Shown here in pieces: positions 1 to 8,392 of a stretch of 64,000 nucleotides of DNA (position 1 is the first letter of the stretch; every line of letters begins with the position of its first letter). Origin of the DNA: an uncultured Bacteroidota bacterium (GTDB lineage: Bacteria > Bacteroidota > Rhodothermia > Rhodothermales > Salinibacteraceae); NCBI GenBank assembly GCA_913055845.1, contig CAJXKO010000005.1, forward strand, positions 18,324 to 82,323, read 5' to 3'. The notes beneath the pieces were generated by a model, which saw nothing but the letters and a program-made list of their open reading frames with translations, did no database searches and was not told where the DNA came from. A program made the translations under genes and the position numbers.

Positions 1-142
1 ACATCGCTCGCCGGGCTTACCCAGTTTACCATCCAGCGCTCCCGGTAGGCGGTTCGGAAATTTCGATTTTCGAGTGTCGAATTTGTTAGGTTGAAGCCTC
101 CTCTCATTCGCCACTCGTGATTCGCAATTCGAACCTGCCGCC
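1..142. other. intergenic leader with imperfect inverted repeat
   Basis: No gene is visible before the first start codon at 143. The stretch is more AT-rich than its surroundings and holds an imperfect inverted repeat: CGAGTGTCGAAT at 71-82 and ATTCGCCACTCG at 106-117 (11 of 12 positions complementary). Short TTCG/ATTCG words recur through it. It may be an intergenic repeat of the host or the leader of the next gene; no function is assigned. Confidence 0.4.
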
Positions 143-916
143 ATGCCTCACCTCCACCTCCTCGGCACCGGCGCGGCCCTAAGCGACCCGCACCGCACCA
201 CGACCATGCTGGCCGTGTCCGACGACGCCTCGCCCCCCAACACGCTCGTCGTCGACTGTGGCGGCGACGTGCTCCAGCGCCTGCTCGCCTGCGGACAGTC
301 CATCGACGACGTAGACGGTCTCTTGGTCACCCACGCGCACATGGACCACACGAGCGGGTTTCCGCTCTTCATGGAGAAGATTTGGCTGGACGGACGCGAC
401 CGTCCCATCCCGGTGTGCGGCATTGAACCGGCCCTGGCCCAGGCCCAACGTCTCTGGGACGCCTTCGAGCCGGTGCACGAAGGCTGGGAGGGCATCCCCC
501 CCATCGATTGGCGCGAGGTACGCCACAAGCGAGATGCCCGGATCTGGCGTGAGGCGCCGTGGACCGTCACCGCGACTCCCGTCGACCACGGCGACACGCC
601 CAACGTGGGGCTCCGCTTCGAACACGCCCCCTCGGACCGAGTCATCGCCTACTCTTGCGACACCGCCCCCACGTCGAGCGTCGTCCACCTGGCACGGGAC
701 GCAGACGTGCTTGTGCACGAGGCCAACGGCGGCGAGAGCGAAAATCACTCCACGGCGGCGGGGGCGGCGGAAGTGGCCGCCGAAGCGGACGTGGATCGTC
801 TCCTTCTGGTCCACCTCCCCCCGGGCGACAAGACCGACGCCCTCCGCGAGGCCCGTACCATCTTTCCGCACACGGACCTTGGCGACGAACTCGGTACGTA
901 TTCGTTTTCCGCCTAA
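143..916 (+). CDS. MBL-fold metal-dependent hydrolase (RNase Z/phosphodiesterase-like)
   Basis: A 257-residue cytosolic protein with the metallo-beta-lactamase fold. It begins with the strand and glycine loop typical of RNase Z and cyclic phosphodiesterase relatives (LLGTGAALSD). The dinuclear metal motif HAHMDH lies at residues 64-69. Further ligands are likely in the VDHGDTP, YSCDTAP and VHEAN segments, and the C-terminal histidine in LLLVHLPPG. The substrate cannot be read from sequence: a phosphodiester or ester is typical of this branch. The gene is monocistronic, convergent with the hemolysin III-like gene. Confidence 0.85.
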   Translation: MPHLHLLGTGAALSDPHRTTTMLAVSDDASPPNTLVVDCGGDVLQRLLACGQSIDDVDGLLVTHAHMDHTSGFPLFMEKIWLDGRDRPIPVCGIEPALAQAQRLWDAFEPVHEGWEGIPPIDWREVRHKRDARIWREAPWTVTATPVDHGDTPNVGLRFEHAPSDRVIAYSCDTAPTSSVVHLARDADVLVHEANGGESENHSTAAGAAEVAAEADVDRLLLVHLPPGDKTDALREARTIFPHTDLGDELGTYSFSA

Positions 917-938
917 ATCTGATCGGGCCACCGCCCGC

Positions 939-1577
939 TCACAGCACGTACAGGACCACGGCGGCGTAGTGACACGCGCTGCCCACGAGCACGAATACGT
1001 GCCAGATGGCGTGGCTGTAGCGGAGGGAGTGCCAGCCGTAAAAGACGACGCCGACGGTGTAGGCCAGCCCGCCCGCCACAATTAGGAGCAGCCCCCCCAC
1101 GGGAAGGGCGGTGCTCATGGGATCGGCGAAGAGGATGCCGAGCCATCCCATGGCGAGGTAGAGCGAGGTGGCCGCCGGGTGGAAGCGGTGTGTAGAGAAG
1201 AGCTTGAAGAGCAACCCGACCAGGGCAAGCCCCCAAACGAGTGCAAGCACGCTCCAGCCCCATCCTTCACGCATGAGCACCCCAGCAAACGGCGTGTAGG
1301 TGCCTGCGATGAGCAAGAAAATTGCCACGTGATCGAGCACGCGCATGGTCTGCTTGAGCCGCGGAGTGCCCACGCTGTGGTAGAGCGTGGAGGTGGCGTA
1401 CAGAAACACCATGGTTCCCCCAAACACGGCCGCCGCGGCCAACTCCCACCCGCCCCCAGCAAGCCCCGAGAGAACGAGCAGCCCTACCCAACCGATTACG
1501 CTGAGCACCAGTCCCACGCCGTGCGTAATGGCGTTGGCCAGTTCTTCCTCGTAGGACTGCCGCTTGTACGGCGCCAT
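939..1577 (-). CDS. hemolysin III / PAQR-family membrane protein
   Basis: A seven-helix inner-membrane protein of the HlyIII/YqfA (PAQR) family, 212 residues from ATG 1577. An in-frame ATG at 1631 would add 18 polar residues; the shorter form matches the usual family start (YKRQSYEEELANAITHG). Conserved zinc-site histidines appear in the LYHS, LDHVAIF and CHYAAV segments. In bacteria the family is tied to membrane homeostasis; the name hemolysin is historical and does not predict lysis here. Family assignment is firm, substrate unknown. Confidence 0.85.
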   Translation of the reverse strand: MAPYKRQSYEEELANAITHGVGLVLSVIGWVGLLVLSGLAGGGWELAAAAVFGGTMVFLYATSTLYHSVGTPRLKQTMRVLDHVAIFLLIAGTYTPFAGVLMREGWGWSVLALVWGLALVGLLFKLFSTHRFHPAATSLYLAMGWLGILFADPMSTALPVGGLLLIVAGGLAYTVGVVFYGWHSLRYSHAIWHVFVLVGSACHYAAVVLYVL

Positions 1578-1710
1578 GGTAGGGTCCTGGGCGGCCTCGG
1601 AGCCATCGCCCTCAAAATTCCAGGTCAGCATTGGACGGATCGCCTCTCGGCGGGACTATCAAACGAAGAAACCCTCCCCTACAGGATGAGGAAGAATGAC
1701 GACTGTGCTG

Positions 1711-2253
1711 TTACGAGGAGATTAGGGCCTCTGCGTCCGCCTCCGCGGATGCGTCCGACCGGGCGCGCCGCCACGCCCGGTAGTCGCGCAAGTCTTGCTC
1801 CACGAGGGACAGCCCCGCCGACACCACGGCGGCATCGTCGAGCAGGCCCAGCAGGGGAATCGTATCCGGGACGAGGTCGAATGGATTGAGAACGTAGAGC
1901 AGCACGAAGCCCACCGCGCTGAGTGTCCACACGGGCAGTGCGCGGTAGCGTCCCCGCCGGGCGTCCCGTACCAGGTGCACGAGCAAACGACCATCGTCGA
2001 GCAGGCGCCGCAGGGATGCATTCGACCGGAACCGGTTCTCGATGGCCTCGGCCCGTTCCACCACGGCGTCAAGGTCTGCTTCGGTAATCCGCCGGGCACT
2101 CTTTTTCACATACTCGGGCCCGATGCGGGCGATCCGGTCGGCGAAGGCCGTATTCCGGATGCGCGCTGTCAGTCGGGCAAGTGTAGATGGCGAGCGCTCG
2201 TCCGGCGAATCGCCCGGTCGACCGTCGGATCTGCGGGAGAGAGATTCAGGCAT
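1711..2253 (-). CDS. DUF1232 (YkvA-type) membrane protein
   Basis: A 180-residue protein, start set at ATG 2253 (an ATG at 2292 would add 13 residues). The C-terminal third carries the DUF1232 signature: a hydrophobic segment followed by LLYVLNPFDLVPDTIPLLG and LDDAAVV, the hallmark NPxDLxPD motif. The N-terminal part is charged and helical. Molecular function of the family is unknown. It sits alone, divergent from osmC. Confidence 0.8.
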   Translation of the reverse strand: MPESLSRRSDGRPGDSPDERSPSTLARLTARIRNTAFADRIARIGPEYVKKSARRITEADLDAVVERAEAIENRFRSNASLRRLLDDGRLLVHLVRDARRGRYRALPVWTLSAVGFVLLYVLNPFDLVPDTIPLLGLLDDAAVVSAGLSLVEQDLRDYRAWRRARSDASAEADAEALISS

Positions 2254-2415
2254 CGCGGGGGAAAAAGGCTGGTAGCTCGCGTGCCGGTGCAACGGACCGG
2301 GGCCCCAAAAGCTCCTGAGCTTCCCAATCGTGCTTTCTCAGGCACTCCCTGATCCTCTGTCGGCTGAGCACTATCTTATCGCCGCGTTTCTTTTTCCTCT
2401 CCCCCTACCCTCCTC

Positions 2416-2835
2416 ATGAACCTGAGTTTAGAACGCACCGGCGACGGCATTCACTTTCGGGGCACGAACGGCTCGTACGACGTGTCCATTGCCTCGTCGG
2501 ACGACCAGGACGGGATCAGTCCAATGGAAATGGCGGCCCTCAGCACCCTCGGCTGCAGCAGCATCGACATCCTCATGATCCTGGAGAAACAGCAGCAGGA
2601 CATCGAGTCATTCCACGCCGAAGTCGACGCCGAGCGTGCCGACGAGCCCCCGCGCGTTTTTACCGACCTCCACATGCACTACGACCTCCGGGGTGACGTG
2701 GCGCCCGACAAGGTGCGCCGCGCCATCGACCTCAGCCTCGAGACCTACTGCTCTGTCTCCAACATGGTCAATAAGACCGCCACCATCACGTACGCATTCA
2801 CCGTCAACGGCGAGCGGTACGAGCAGGACGACTAG
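2416..2835 (+). CDS. OsmC/Ohr-family peroxiredoxin-like protein
   Basis: A 139-residue OsmC-fold protein. Members reduce organic hydroperoxides with two cysteines; both are present here, C47 in the STLGCSSID loop at the start of the long helix and C112 in ETYCSVSNM. Length matches the YhfA-like branch. It lies between two minus-strand genes and converges with the carboxylase, so it is probably transcribed alone from the pyrimidine-rich region just upstream. Confidence 0.88.
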   Translation: MNLSLERTGDGIHFRGTNGSYDVSIASSDDQDGISPMEMAALSTLGCSSIDILMILEKQQQDIESFHAEVDAERADEPPRVFTDLHMHYDLRGDVAPDKVRRAIDLSLETYCSVSNMVNKTATITYAFTVNGERYEQDD

Positions 2836-2843
2836 CATCGCCT

Positions 2844-4526
2844 CTACGTCTGGAGCACTCCGGGATTGAACCGCTCCAGGGTCGGATTGTGATCCACCAT
2901 ATTGAGGCCCCGAGCGAGCCAGTCGCGCGTATCGACGGGATCGATGAGGGCATCCACCCAGAGGCGCGCCGCGGCGTAATAGGGAGTCGTTTGCTCTTCG
3001 TAGCGGTCCTGGATCTCGGAAAGCAGTGCCTGCTCATCCTCGTCGGAGAGCTCTTCCCCTTGCTTCTCCAACTGACGCACCTTGATCTGCTTGAGCACCT
3101 TCGAGGCCTGCTGCCCCCCCATCACCGCGATCTTGGCGCTGGGCCACGCCAGCACGAGGCGGGGGTCGTAGGCACGCCCACACATCGCGTAGTTGCCGGC
3201 CCCGTAGGAATTGCCCACTACTACGGTGAGCTTGGGCACGGTGGAATTGGACACGGCGTTCACCATCTTCGCTCCGTCCTTGATAATGCCCCCCTGCTCG
3301 GCCCGCTTGCCCACCATGAAGCCAGTCACGTCCTGAAAAAAGACGATCGGAATTTCCTTCTGGTTACAGTTCATGACAAAGCGGGCGGCCTTATCGGCGG
3401 CGTCGGCGTAAACCACGCCCCCCACTTGAATTTCCCCCTTTGAATCAAGAGCCGTTCGGTTGCGCACCACGGACCGCTGGTTGGCCACCACACCCACATT
3501 CCAGCCGTCGATACGGGCGTAGCCGGTGAGGAGCGTACGCCCATACCCTTCCTTGTACTCCGTCCACGAGCCCGCGTCGACGATGCGTGCCAGAACCTCG
3601 CGCATGTCGTACTGGCCGTTGTCCTCCGCGGGGTAGAGGCCGTAGAGTTCGTCCGCCGGATAGGCGGGAGCGGTCGGTTCTTTCCGGGCGTACCCGAAGC
3701 GATCAACCGGCCCCGAATGGTCAACGAGGGAACGGATCTTGTCGAGTGCCGCCTCGTCGTCCTCTACCTTGTAGTCGGTCACCCCCGAGATTTCAGAGTG
3801 TGTAGTGGCTCCCCCCAGCTCCTCGGCCTCCACATCTTCTCCGATGGCGGCTTTCACAAGGTAGGGCCCGGCCAGGAAGACCGATCCGGTGCCCTCCACA
3901 ATGATGGCCTCGTCGCTCATGATGGGCAGGTAGGCGCCCCCGGCCACGCAGCTTCCCATGATGGCCGCAATCTGCGGAATGCCCTTGCTCGAGAGTTTCG
4001 CGTTGTTGCGGAAGATGCGTCCGAAGTCGTCTTTGTCCGGAAAGATCTCGTCCTGCATCGGCAGGTATACGCCCGCCGAGTCCACGAGGTAGATGATGGG
4101 CACGTGGTTTTCGAGGGCGATTTCCTGGGCGCGGAGGTTTTTTTTGGCCGTAATGGGAAACCACGCCCCGGCCTTCACGGTGGCGTCGTTGGCTACGACC
4201 ATGCACTCGCGTCCGCTCACGGCCCCCAGCCCCATGACGGTGCCGCCCGCCGGACAGCCGCCCTCATCTTCGTACATCTCATAGCCGGCAAACAGTCCCA
4301 GCTCCCGAAACTGGTCGGGATCATCGAGCAGATATTCGATGCGCTCCCGCGCAGTGAGCTTGCCCCGGTCGTGCTGCTTCTGAATTTTCTTCTCGCCCCC
4401 GCCCGTCTTCACCTCCGCGGCGCGCGACTCCATGGTGCTGATGAGAGCCTCGTAGTGGGCCGCCTGCTCCTGAAACGACGCGTTATCGACGGGCGCCTCG
4501 GAACCAATCGTGTCGGACTCGGGCAT
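2844..4526 (-). CDS. acyl-CoA carboxylase beta subunit (methylcrotonyl-CoA carboxylase-like)
   Basis: The carboxyltransferase subunit of a biotin-dependent acyl-CoA carboxylase, 560 residues from ATG 4526 (the longer frame from 4589 adds an unlikely leader). Both crotonase-like halves are seen: the N-terminal half with a VDSAGVYLPMQ segment and GSCVAGGAYLP, the C-terminal half with GFMVGKRAEQGG and GNSYGAGNYAMCGRAYDPR. The last motif is closer to methylcrotonyl-CoA than to propionyl-CoA carboxylases, so leucine or branched-chain degradation is the best guess. No biotin carboxylase or carrier gene is in the window, so the alpha subunit must be elsewhere. Confidence 0.88.
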   Translation of the reverse strand: MPESDTIGSEAPVDNASFQEQAAHYEALISTMESRAAEVKTGGGEKKIQKQHDRGKLTARERIEYLLDDPDQFRELGLFAGYEMYEDEGGCPAGGTVMGLGAVSGRECMVVANDATVKAGAWFPITAKKNLRAQEIALENHVPIIYLVDSAGVYLPMQDEIFPDKDDFGRIFRNNAKLSSKGIPQIAAIMGSCVAGGAYLPIMSDEAIIVEGTGSVFLAGPYLVKAAIGEDVEAEELGGATTHSEISGVTDYKVEDDEAALDKIRSLVDHSGPVDRFGYARKEPTAPAYPADELYGLYPAEDNGQYDMREVLARIVDAGSWTEYKEGYGRTLLTGYARIDGWNVGVVANQRSVVRNRTALDSKGEIQVGGVVYADAADKAARFVMNCNQKEIPIVFFQDVTGFMVGKRAEQGGIIKDGAKMVNAVSNSTVPKLTVVVGNSYGAGNYAMCGRAYDPRLVLAWPSAKIAVMGGQQASKVLKQIKVRQLEKQGEELSDEDEQALLSEIQDRYEEQTTPYYAAARLWVDALIDPVDTRDWLARGLNMVDHNPTLERFNPGVLQT

Positions 4527-4667
4527 GTGAACGGTAGGAGTCTGAGGAAAGGATGATGGGTGAATGGACGATCCCTCCCCCCAAACCAACCTCCGCGTCC
4601 GCCCTGCAATCTAACCGCCATGGCTTTTAATCCAAAGCGCCTTCGCCGACGACAGCTTCAATCATAC

Positions 4668-4699
4668 AAAAGGCCGGTCCCCGAGGAAGGGAGCCGGCC
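4668..4699 (-). terminator. Rho-independent terminator of csbD
   Basis: Read on the minus strand, GGCCGG at 4699-4694 pairs with CCGGCC at 4677-4672 around a 16-base loop that can extend the stem, then TTTT at 4671-4668. It lies about 30 bases downstream of the CsbD stop codon. Confidence 0.7.
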
Positions 4700-4730
4700 G
4701 CGTGGAGGACCACAGTGGAGCCTGCAGGAG

Positions 4731-4925
4731 CTAGAGGATCGCGCTCATCTTCCGGCGAATCTCCTCGATCGACTCTCCGGTTTTGTCGTGGATGAGCCCC
4801 ATGATCTTCTCCATGTCCCCGCGCGCTCGCTTCATCTGCTTGTTGTCGAAATCGGTGTCGGACCAAATGTCCTTGATCTGATCTCGAATCCGACGCCAGT
4901 CCTCATTCATTTTTTCCGTCGCCAT
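4731..4925 (-). CDS. CsbD-like stress protein
   Basis: A 64-residue soluble protein of the CsbD family: MNEDWRRIRDQIKDIW at the N-terminus, then a central helix with the ARGD...IMGLIHDKTG pattern. CsbD proteins are small, very hydrophilic and induced by general or osmotic stress; their molecular function is unknown. A clear intrinsic terminator follows. Monocistronic, divergent from the haem gene. Confidence 0.85.
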   Translation of the reverse strand: MATEKMNEDWRRIRDQIKDIWSDTDFDNKQMKRARGDMEKIMGLIHDKTGESIEEIRRKMSAIL

Positions 4926-5085
4926 AATCCACCGTGTGGGGTTGTGAGCAAGAATGTGCTAAGAGTGTGATACCGTTTGCTCGTGGGCGGGGTTTCACTT
5001 TTGTGCCCGAACGGCGCATGGGGCTGAGCGTTGAGGGTGCTGGTCATGTGTCGAGCGTTCACGTTCTCACCAATTCGCCGCATCC

Positions 5086-6477
5086 ATGCCTACAGTTGGG
5101 GTTCTCGGGGCCGGCATCGCGGGCCTCACGGCTGCCTACCACCTGCAACAACAGGGCGTCTCCGTACAGGTCCTGGAAGCCTCCGGGCACGTGGGGGGCG
5201 TCATTCAATCGGAGCGACGCGACGGATTTTTGGTGGAGCATGGCCCCAACTCCATCCGGTCGAGCGCCCCCGCGCTGGAGCATATCGTGCAGGACCTCGG
5301 CTTGGCGGACGAGCGAGTGTGGGCCAACGACGCGGCCGACACCCGATACGTGGTGCGCGACGGACAGCCAACGCCCCTTCCCCGCTCCGTAGGTGCCTTC
5401 CTGTCGACCGATCTCTTCTCTACCCGCGCCAAGCTGCGCCTGCTGGCCGAGCCATTCATTGGGCGGGCGGACACGGCAGAGGAAAGCGTGGCGGACTTCA
5501 CGCGGCGACGGCTGGGCCCGGAGGTGCTCCACTACGCCGTCGCGCCCTTCGTGGGTGGGGTCTTCGCGGGGACACCCGGTGACCTCTCGGTCCAGCACGC
5601 CTTCGAGCGCCTCGCCGCTCTGGAGGACAAGTACGGGTCGCTTTTTATGGGGGCCGTCCGGCGCGCCCTGTCCAGAGAGGGCGACGATGAGGGCGACGAC
5701 GTGCCGTCCGGCCTGTTCTCGTTCCGGGATGGCCTCCAAACGCTCCCTACCGCACTGGGCGATGCGCTCGGAGGGCAGCTTTCCTTGAACACACCGGTTA
5801 CGGCCCTCCGCCACGACGGCGGGCAATGGCGTGTGCGCACAAGCTCATCGGGTGAAACCACGCGTACGTTCGAAGCCCTGCTCTCCACGATCCCCCTTCA
5901 TCGCCTAGCGGACCTGCATCTCGACACGCCGGTGAACCTTGCGCCATTGCGGGCGGTCTCTTATCCCCCAGTGAGCGTGCTAGCCCTGGGATACCCGCGG
6001 GCCGCAGTGCGCCATCCGCTGGACGGGTTTGGGCTGCTCGTGCCGCCAGTGGAACGCGACCTCAACGTGCTGGGGACGATCTTTTCCTCCACCCTCTTCC
6101 CCAACCGTGCCCCAAACGACCACGTGCTGCTCACGACCTTCGTGGGCGGCGGCCGGGCGCCCCACCACGCCACCTCCGACACCGACGCGCTACAGTCCCT
6201 CGTAACAACCGACCTGCAGCGTTTGCTGGGGGTAGAAGGCGCCCCGGTCTTCCGGCAGCACATTCACTGGCCCAGTGCCATCCCACAGTACACTCTCGGC
6301 TACGGACAGGTCAAGAAGACACTTAATAAATTGGAGCGCACCCATCCGTCCCTCGCGCTTGCCGGCAACTACCGGCAGGGCGTCTCCGTGGGCGACGCGC
6401 TCACCTCCGGGGCAGACGCCGCGGATCGTCTTCTGACGCGCCTGGACGCTCCCGCCGCGCAGCACACCGCTCGGTAG
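5086..6477 (+). CDS. hemY: oxygen-dependent protoporphyrinogen oxidase (HemY type)
   Basis: A 463-residue FAD enzyme converting protoporphyrinogen IX (or coproporphyrinogen III in some lineages) to the porphyrin in haem synthesis. The N-terminal dinucleotide fold starts at once with GAGIAGLTAAYHL and the GHVGGVIQSERRDGFLVE ribose/FAD motif. The C-terminal FAD segment is LAGNYRQGVSVGDALTSG. It is the HemY/PPOX type, not the flavodoxin-like HemG of E. coli, although databases often label this family hemG. No other haem gene adjoins it. Confidence 0.9.
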   Translation: MPTVGVLGAGIAGLTAAYHLQQQGVSVQVLEASGHVGGVIQSERRDGFLVEHGPNSIRSSAPALEHIVQDLGLADERVWANDAADTRYVVRDGQPTPLPRSVGAFLSTDLFSTRAKLRLLAEPFIGRADTAEESVADFTRRRLGPEVLHYAVAPFVGGVFAGTPGDLSVQHAFERLAALEDKYGSLFMGAVRRALSREGDDEGDDVPSGLFSFRDGLQTLPTALGDALGGQLSLNTPVTALRHDGGQWRVRTSSSGETTRTFEALLSTIPLHRLADLHLDTPVNLAPLRAVSYPPVSVLALGYPRAAVRHPLDGFGLLVPPVERDLNVLGTIFSSTLFPNRAPNDHVLLTTFVGGGRAPHHATSDTDALQSLVTTDLQRLLGVEGAPVFRQHIHWPSAIPQYTLGYGQVKKTLNKLERTHPSLALAGNYRQGVSVGDALTSGADAADRLLTRLDAPAAQHTAR

Positions 6478-6480
6478 CAC

Positions 6481-7248
6481 CTACTGGCGCCGGGCGTCCT
6501 GCCCGCCCGACTCGGCGGCCAACCGCCGGACCAGGCGTCGCTTTACCACGGGCAGGAGGGTCTCCTGATACGGGACGTGTAGTTCAATCTTGGAGAAGTA
6601 GGTGGCCGGGTTGGGGAGATCACGGCGCTCCTCAATGAGCTTGAGCTTGACGGTTGACGGATTCACGTCCACGGTCTCCTCCGCAACCGTTTTGCAGTGC
6701 GTGGTTTTCAGGGCCCGATGGACTTCTCCTTCCCCTTCAATCAGCGAGAGCGTGTAGCGCAACACGTGTAGTACCCCCTCCTCACGATGCGGCACCATGA
6801 GGTATCCCTCCTGCACGTAAGACGGCATGATGCCCACCGTTTCGAGCGCCAGGTTGTCCTCCACGTGCTCGTAGACCGCGGTGCCTTCCTCAATTGTGTC
6901 TCGGATGCGGGGCAGCGCCCACTGGATTAGGTCCTCAACCACGGCCATCTCCGTATCCTCGAGCTCCGGCCACTCGTACGTGATCGTTTTTTCCTTCCAG
7001 TCGATCCCGGTAATTTGCCCGGTCTCCGGTGTACGGAAGCCCTCGGTCTGCTCGAGCACTGAGACGAGAGCCCCGTGCAGCTTGACGAGCCGTCCGAGGT
7101 GTGGATAGACGCGCTTCTGCTCGAACGCCGTCTGCGCCCGCTGTAAACCGCCCAAAATTTTGTACTGCGTGCGTTCAACGTCGTCGACGGCGCCCGTGAA
7201 GGTGTCGAGGCTGAGTGGGTCCATGTCGGCGCGGGGGATGTTAAGCAT
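6481..7248 (-). CDS. conserved hypothetical protein, unknown family
   Basis: A roughly 255-residue protein that I do not recognise. It is soluble, without signal peptide or membrane segment, acidic in the middle (YEWPELEDTEMAVVEDL) and basic at the C-terminus (VVKRRLVRRLAAE). The start is uncertain: ATG 7248 gives MLNIPRAD; ATG 7224 gives MDPLSLDTF and would leave the long inverted repeat at 7241-7284 wholly upstream, which I favour slightly. It is convergent with hemY, whose stop is 3 bases away. Residues 20-60 could form a helical pair. Confidence 0.65.
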   Translation of the reverse strand: MLNIPRADMDPLSLDTFTGAVDDVERTQYKILGGLQRAQTAFEQKRVYPHLGRLVKLHGALVSVLEQTEGFRTPETGQITGIDWKEKTITYEWPELEDTEMAVVEDLIQWALPRIRDTIEEGTAVYEHVEDNLALETVGIMPSYVQEGYLMVPHREEGVLHVLRYTLSLIEGEGEVHRALKTTHCKTVAEETVDVNPSTVKLKLIEERRDLPNPATYFSKIELHVPYQETLLPVVKRRLVRRLAAESGGQDARRQ

Positions 7249-7284
7249 ACACAAAGCAAGTGTGTAGTCTTCGTGTATACTTAA
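7241..7284. promoter_or_regulatory. long inverted repeat upstream of the hypothetical gene (candidate operator)
   Basis: TTAAGCATACAC at 7241-7252 faces GTGTATACTTAA at 7273-7284, 11 of 12 positions complementary with a 20-base spacer. Arm centres are 32 bases apart, about three helical turns. It overlaps the upstream end of the hypothetical gene's start region, so it may be its operator or a transcript hairpin. It differs from the TTAAC-N3-GTTAA repeats of the fad genes, although TTAACAGCGAAAA at 7281-7293 resembles one half of them. Confidence 0.5.
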
Positions 7285-7351
7285 CAGCGAAAATCATACC
7301 GAGCGTTCCAACTCCCACCTTCAGACAGGACCCAATGGGGTTGGATCGGCC

Positions 7352-8206
7352 CTACTCGGGACGCATTTGTTCCATCATGGCCTTCACCTGCTCGCGGGGC
7401 ATGCGCGCAAAGGTATTGAACTGTCCCCCAGCGGCCAGGGCTTCCCCACCGTCGAACGTCACGACCTCGCCATTCATGTACCCAGTCAAATCGCTGAGCA
7501 GGACGCTCGCCAGATCCGCCAGCTCGTCGGGCGAGCCAAAGCGGCCGAGCGGAACGCGATCCCGCATCTGCTGGGCCAGATCCTCATCGGGAACGAGCCG
7601 GTTCCAGGCTCCCTCCGTCGGAAAAGGCCCCGGCGCTACGGCGTTGAGCCGAATGCCTTCGCTGCCCCATTCCGCCGCCAGCGAGCGCGTCATGGCCACG
7701 ATACCGGCCTTCGACATGGCACTAGGCACTACGTAGGCGCTCCCGGTCTCCGCGTAGGTGGTAGCGATGGAGAGCACAACGCCCTCCGTCTCCCGCTCCA
7801 GCCAGCGCCGCCCGCAGGCCTGCGTGCAGTAGAACGAGCCGTAGAGGTTCGTCCGGACAATTGCATCGAACCCGTTTGGCGAAATGGCCTCCGTCGGCGC
7901 CAGGAAGTTGGCCGCGGCGTTGTTGACGAGCCGCGTGATGGGTCCCTGTCGCTCCTCGGCCTCCTCAAAGAAGGCCTGCACAGCCTCAGGGTCGCGCACG
8001 TTGCACTGAATTCCCTCGGCCCGCCCGCCCGCGTCCTCAATGTCGGTGACCGTCTCGGCCAATGGATCGGAACGACGGCCGTTGATCGTGACCGCCGCAC
8101 CGAGGTCGGCAAATCGACGGGCCATGGCGCGGCCGAGGCCGGTTCCTCCACCGGTGACGACAATGTGATGATCTGCGAGGAGCTCCGGGGAGAGGACATC
8201 AGGCAT
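7352..8206 (-). CDS. SDR oxidoreductase, 2,4-dienoyl-CoA reductase-like
   Basis: A 284-residue classical short-chain dehydrogenase, start at ATG 8206 (a longer frame to 8392 has no support). The cofactor loop is TGGGTGLGRAMA and the NNAAANFLAP segment matches the dienoyl-CoA reductase branch. Instead of the usual YxxxK it has VVPSAMSKAG: the lysine is kept and the tyrosine is not, as in that branch. The predicted role is NADPH reduction of 2,4-dienoyl-CoA during unsaturated fatty acid oxidation. It follows fadE on the same strand but behind a hairpin, so it may have its own promoter. Confidence 0.8.
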   Translation of the reverse strand: MPDVLSPELLADHHIVVTGGGTGLGRAMARRFADLGAAVTINGRRSDPLAETVTDIEDAGGRAEGIQCNVRDPEAVQAFFEEAEERQGPITRLVNNAAANFLAPTEAISPNGFDAIVRTNLYGSFYCTQACGRRWLERETEGVVLSIATTYAETGSAYVVPSAMSKAGIVAMTRSLAAEWGSEGIRLNAVAPGPFPTEGAWNRLVPDEDLAQQMRDRVPLGRFGSPDELADLASVLLSDLTGYMNGEVVTFDGGEALAAGGQFNTFARMPREQVKAMMEQMRPE

Positions 8207-8335
8207 AGGAAACGCAGGAATGTGCAGGAGAGGAGTTTCTGGGCACGGCGGTCGTCTCTCATTCCGAATCTCGAGGGATTTTCGACGAACCGGTCCGGTC
8301 ACCGAAGGATCCGTTGCCCGAACCAACGACGATGG

Positions 8336-8362
8336 GGGCTGGGGCTTCTTTTGCCCCAGCCC
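8336..8362 (-). terminator. hairpin downstream of fadE
   Basis: A perfect 10-bp stem, GGGCTGGGGC (8336-8345) with GCCCCAGCCC (8353-8362), and a 7-base loop, starting about 30 bases after the fadE stop. No strong T-run follows on the minus strand, so it could be a weak terminator or a transcript-stabilising hairpin. Confidence 0.55.
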
Positions 8363-8392
8363 AACCGTCGCGGGCTTGCTTTGAGGACGCAA

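Noticed and set aside
3717..4556. A 279-codon plus-strand frame opposite the acyl-CoA carboxylase
   Set aside because: Antisense shadow; the minus-strand protein has clear carboxyltransferase motifs.
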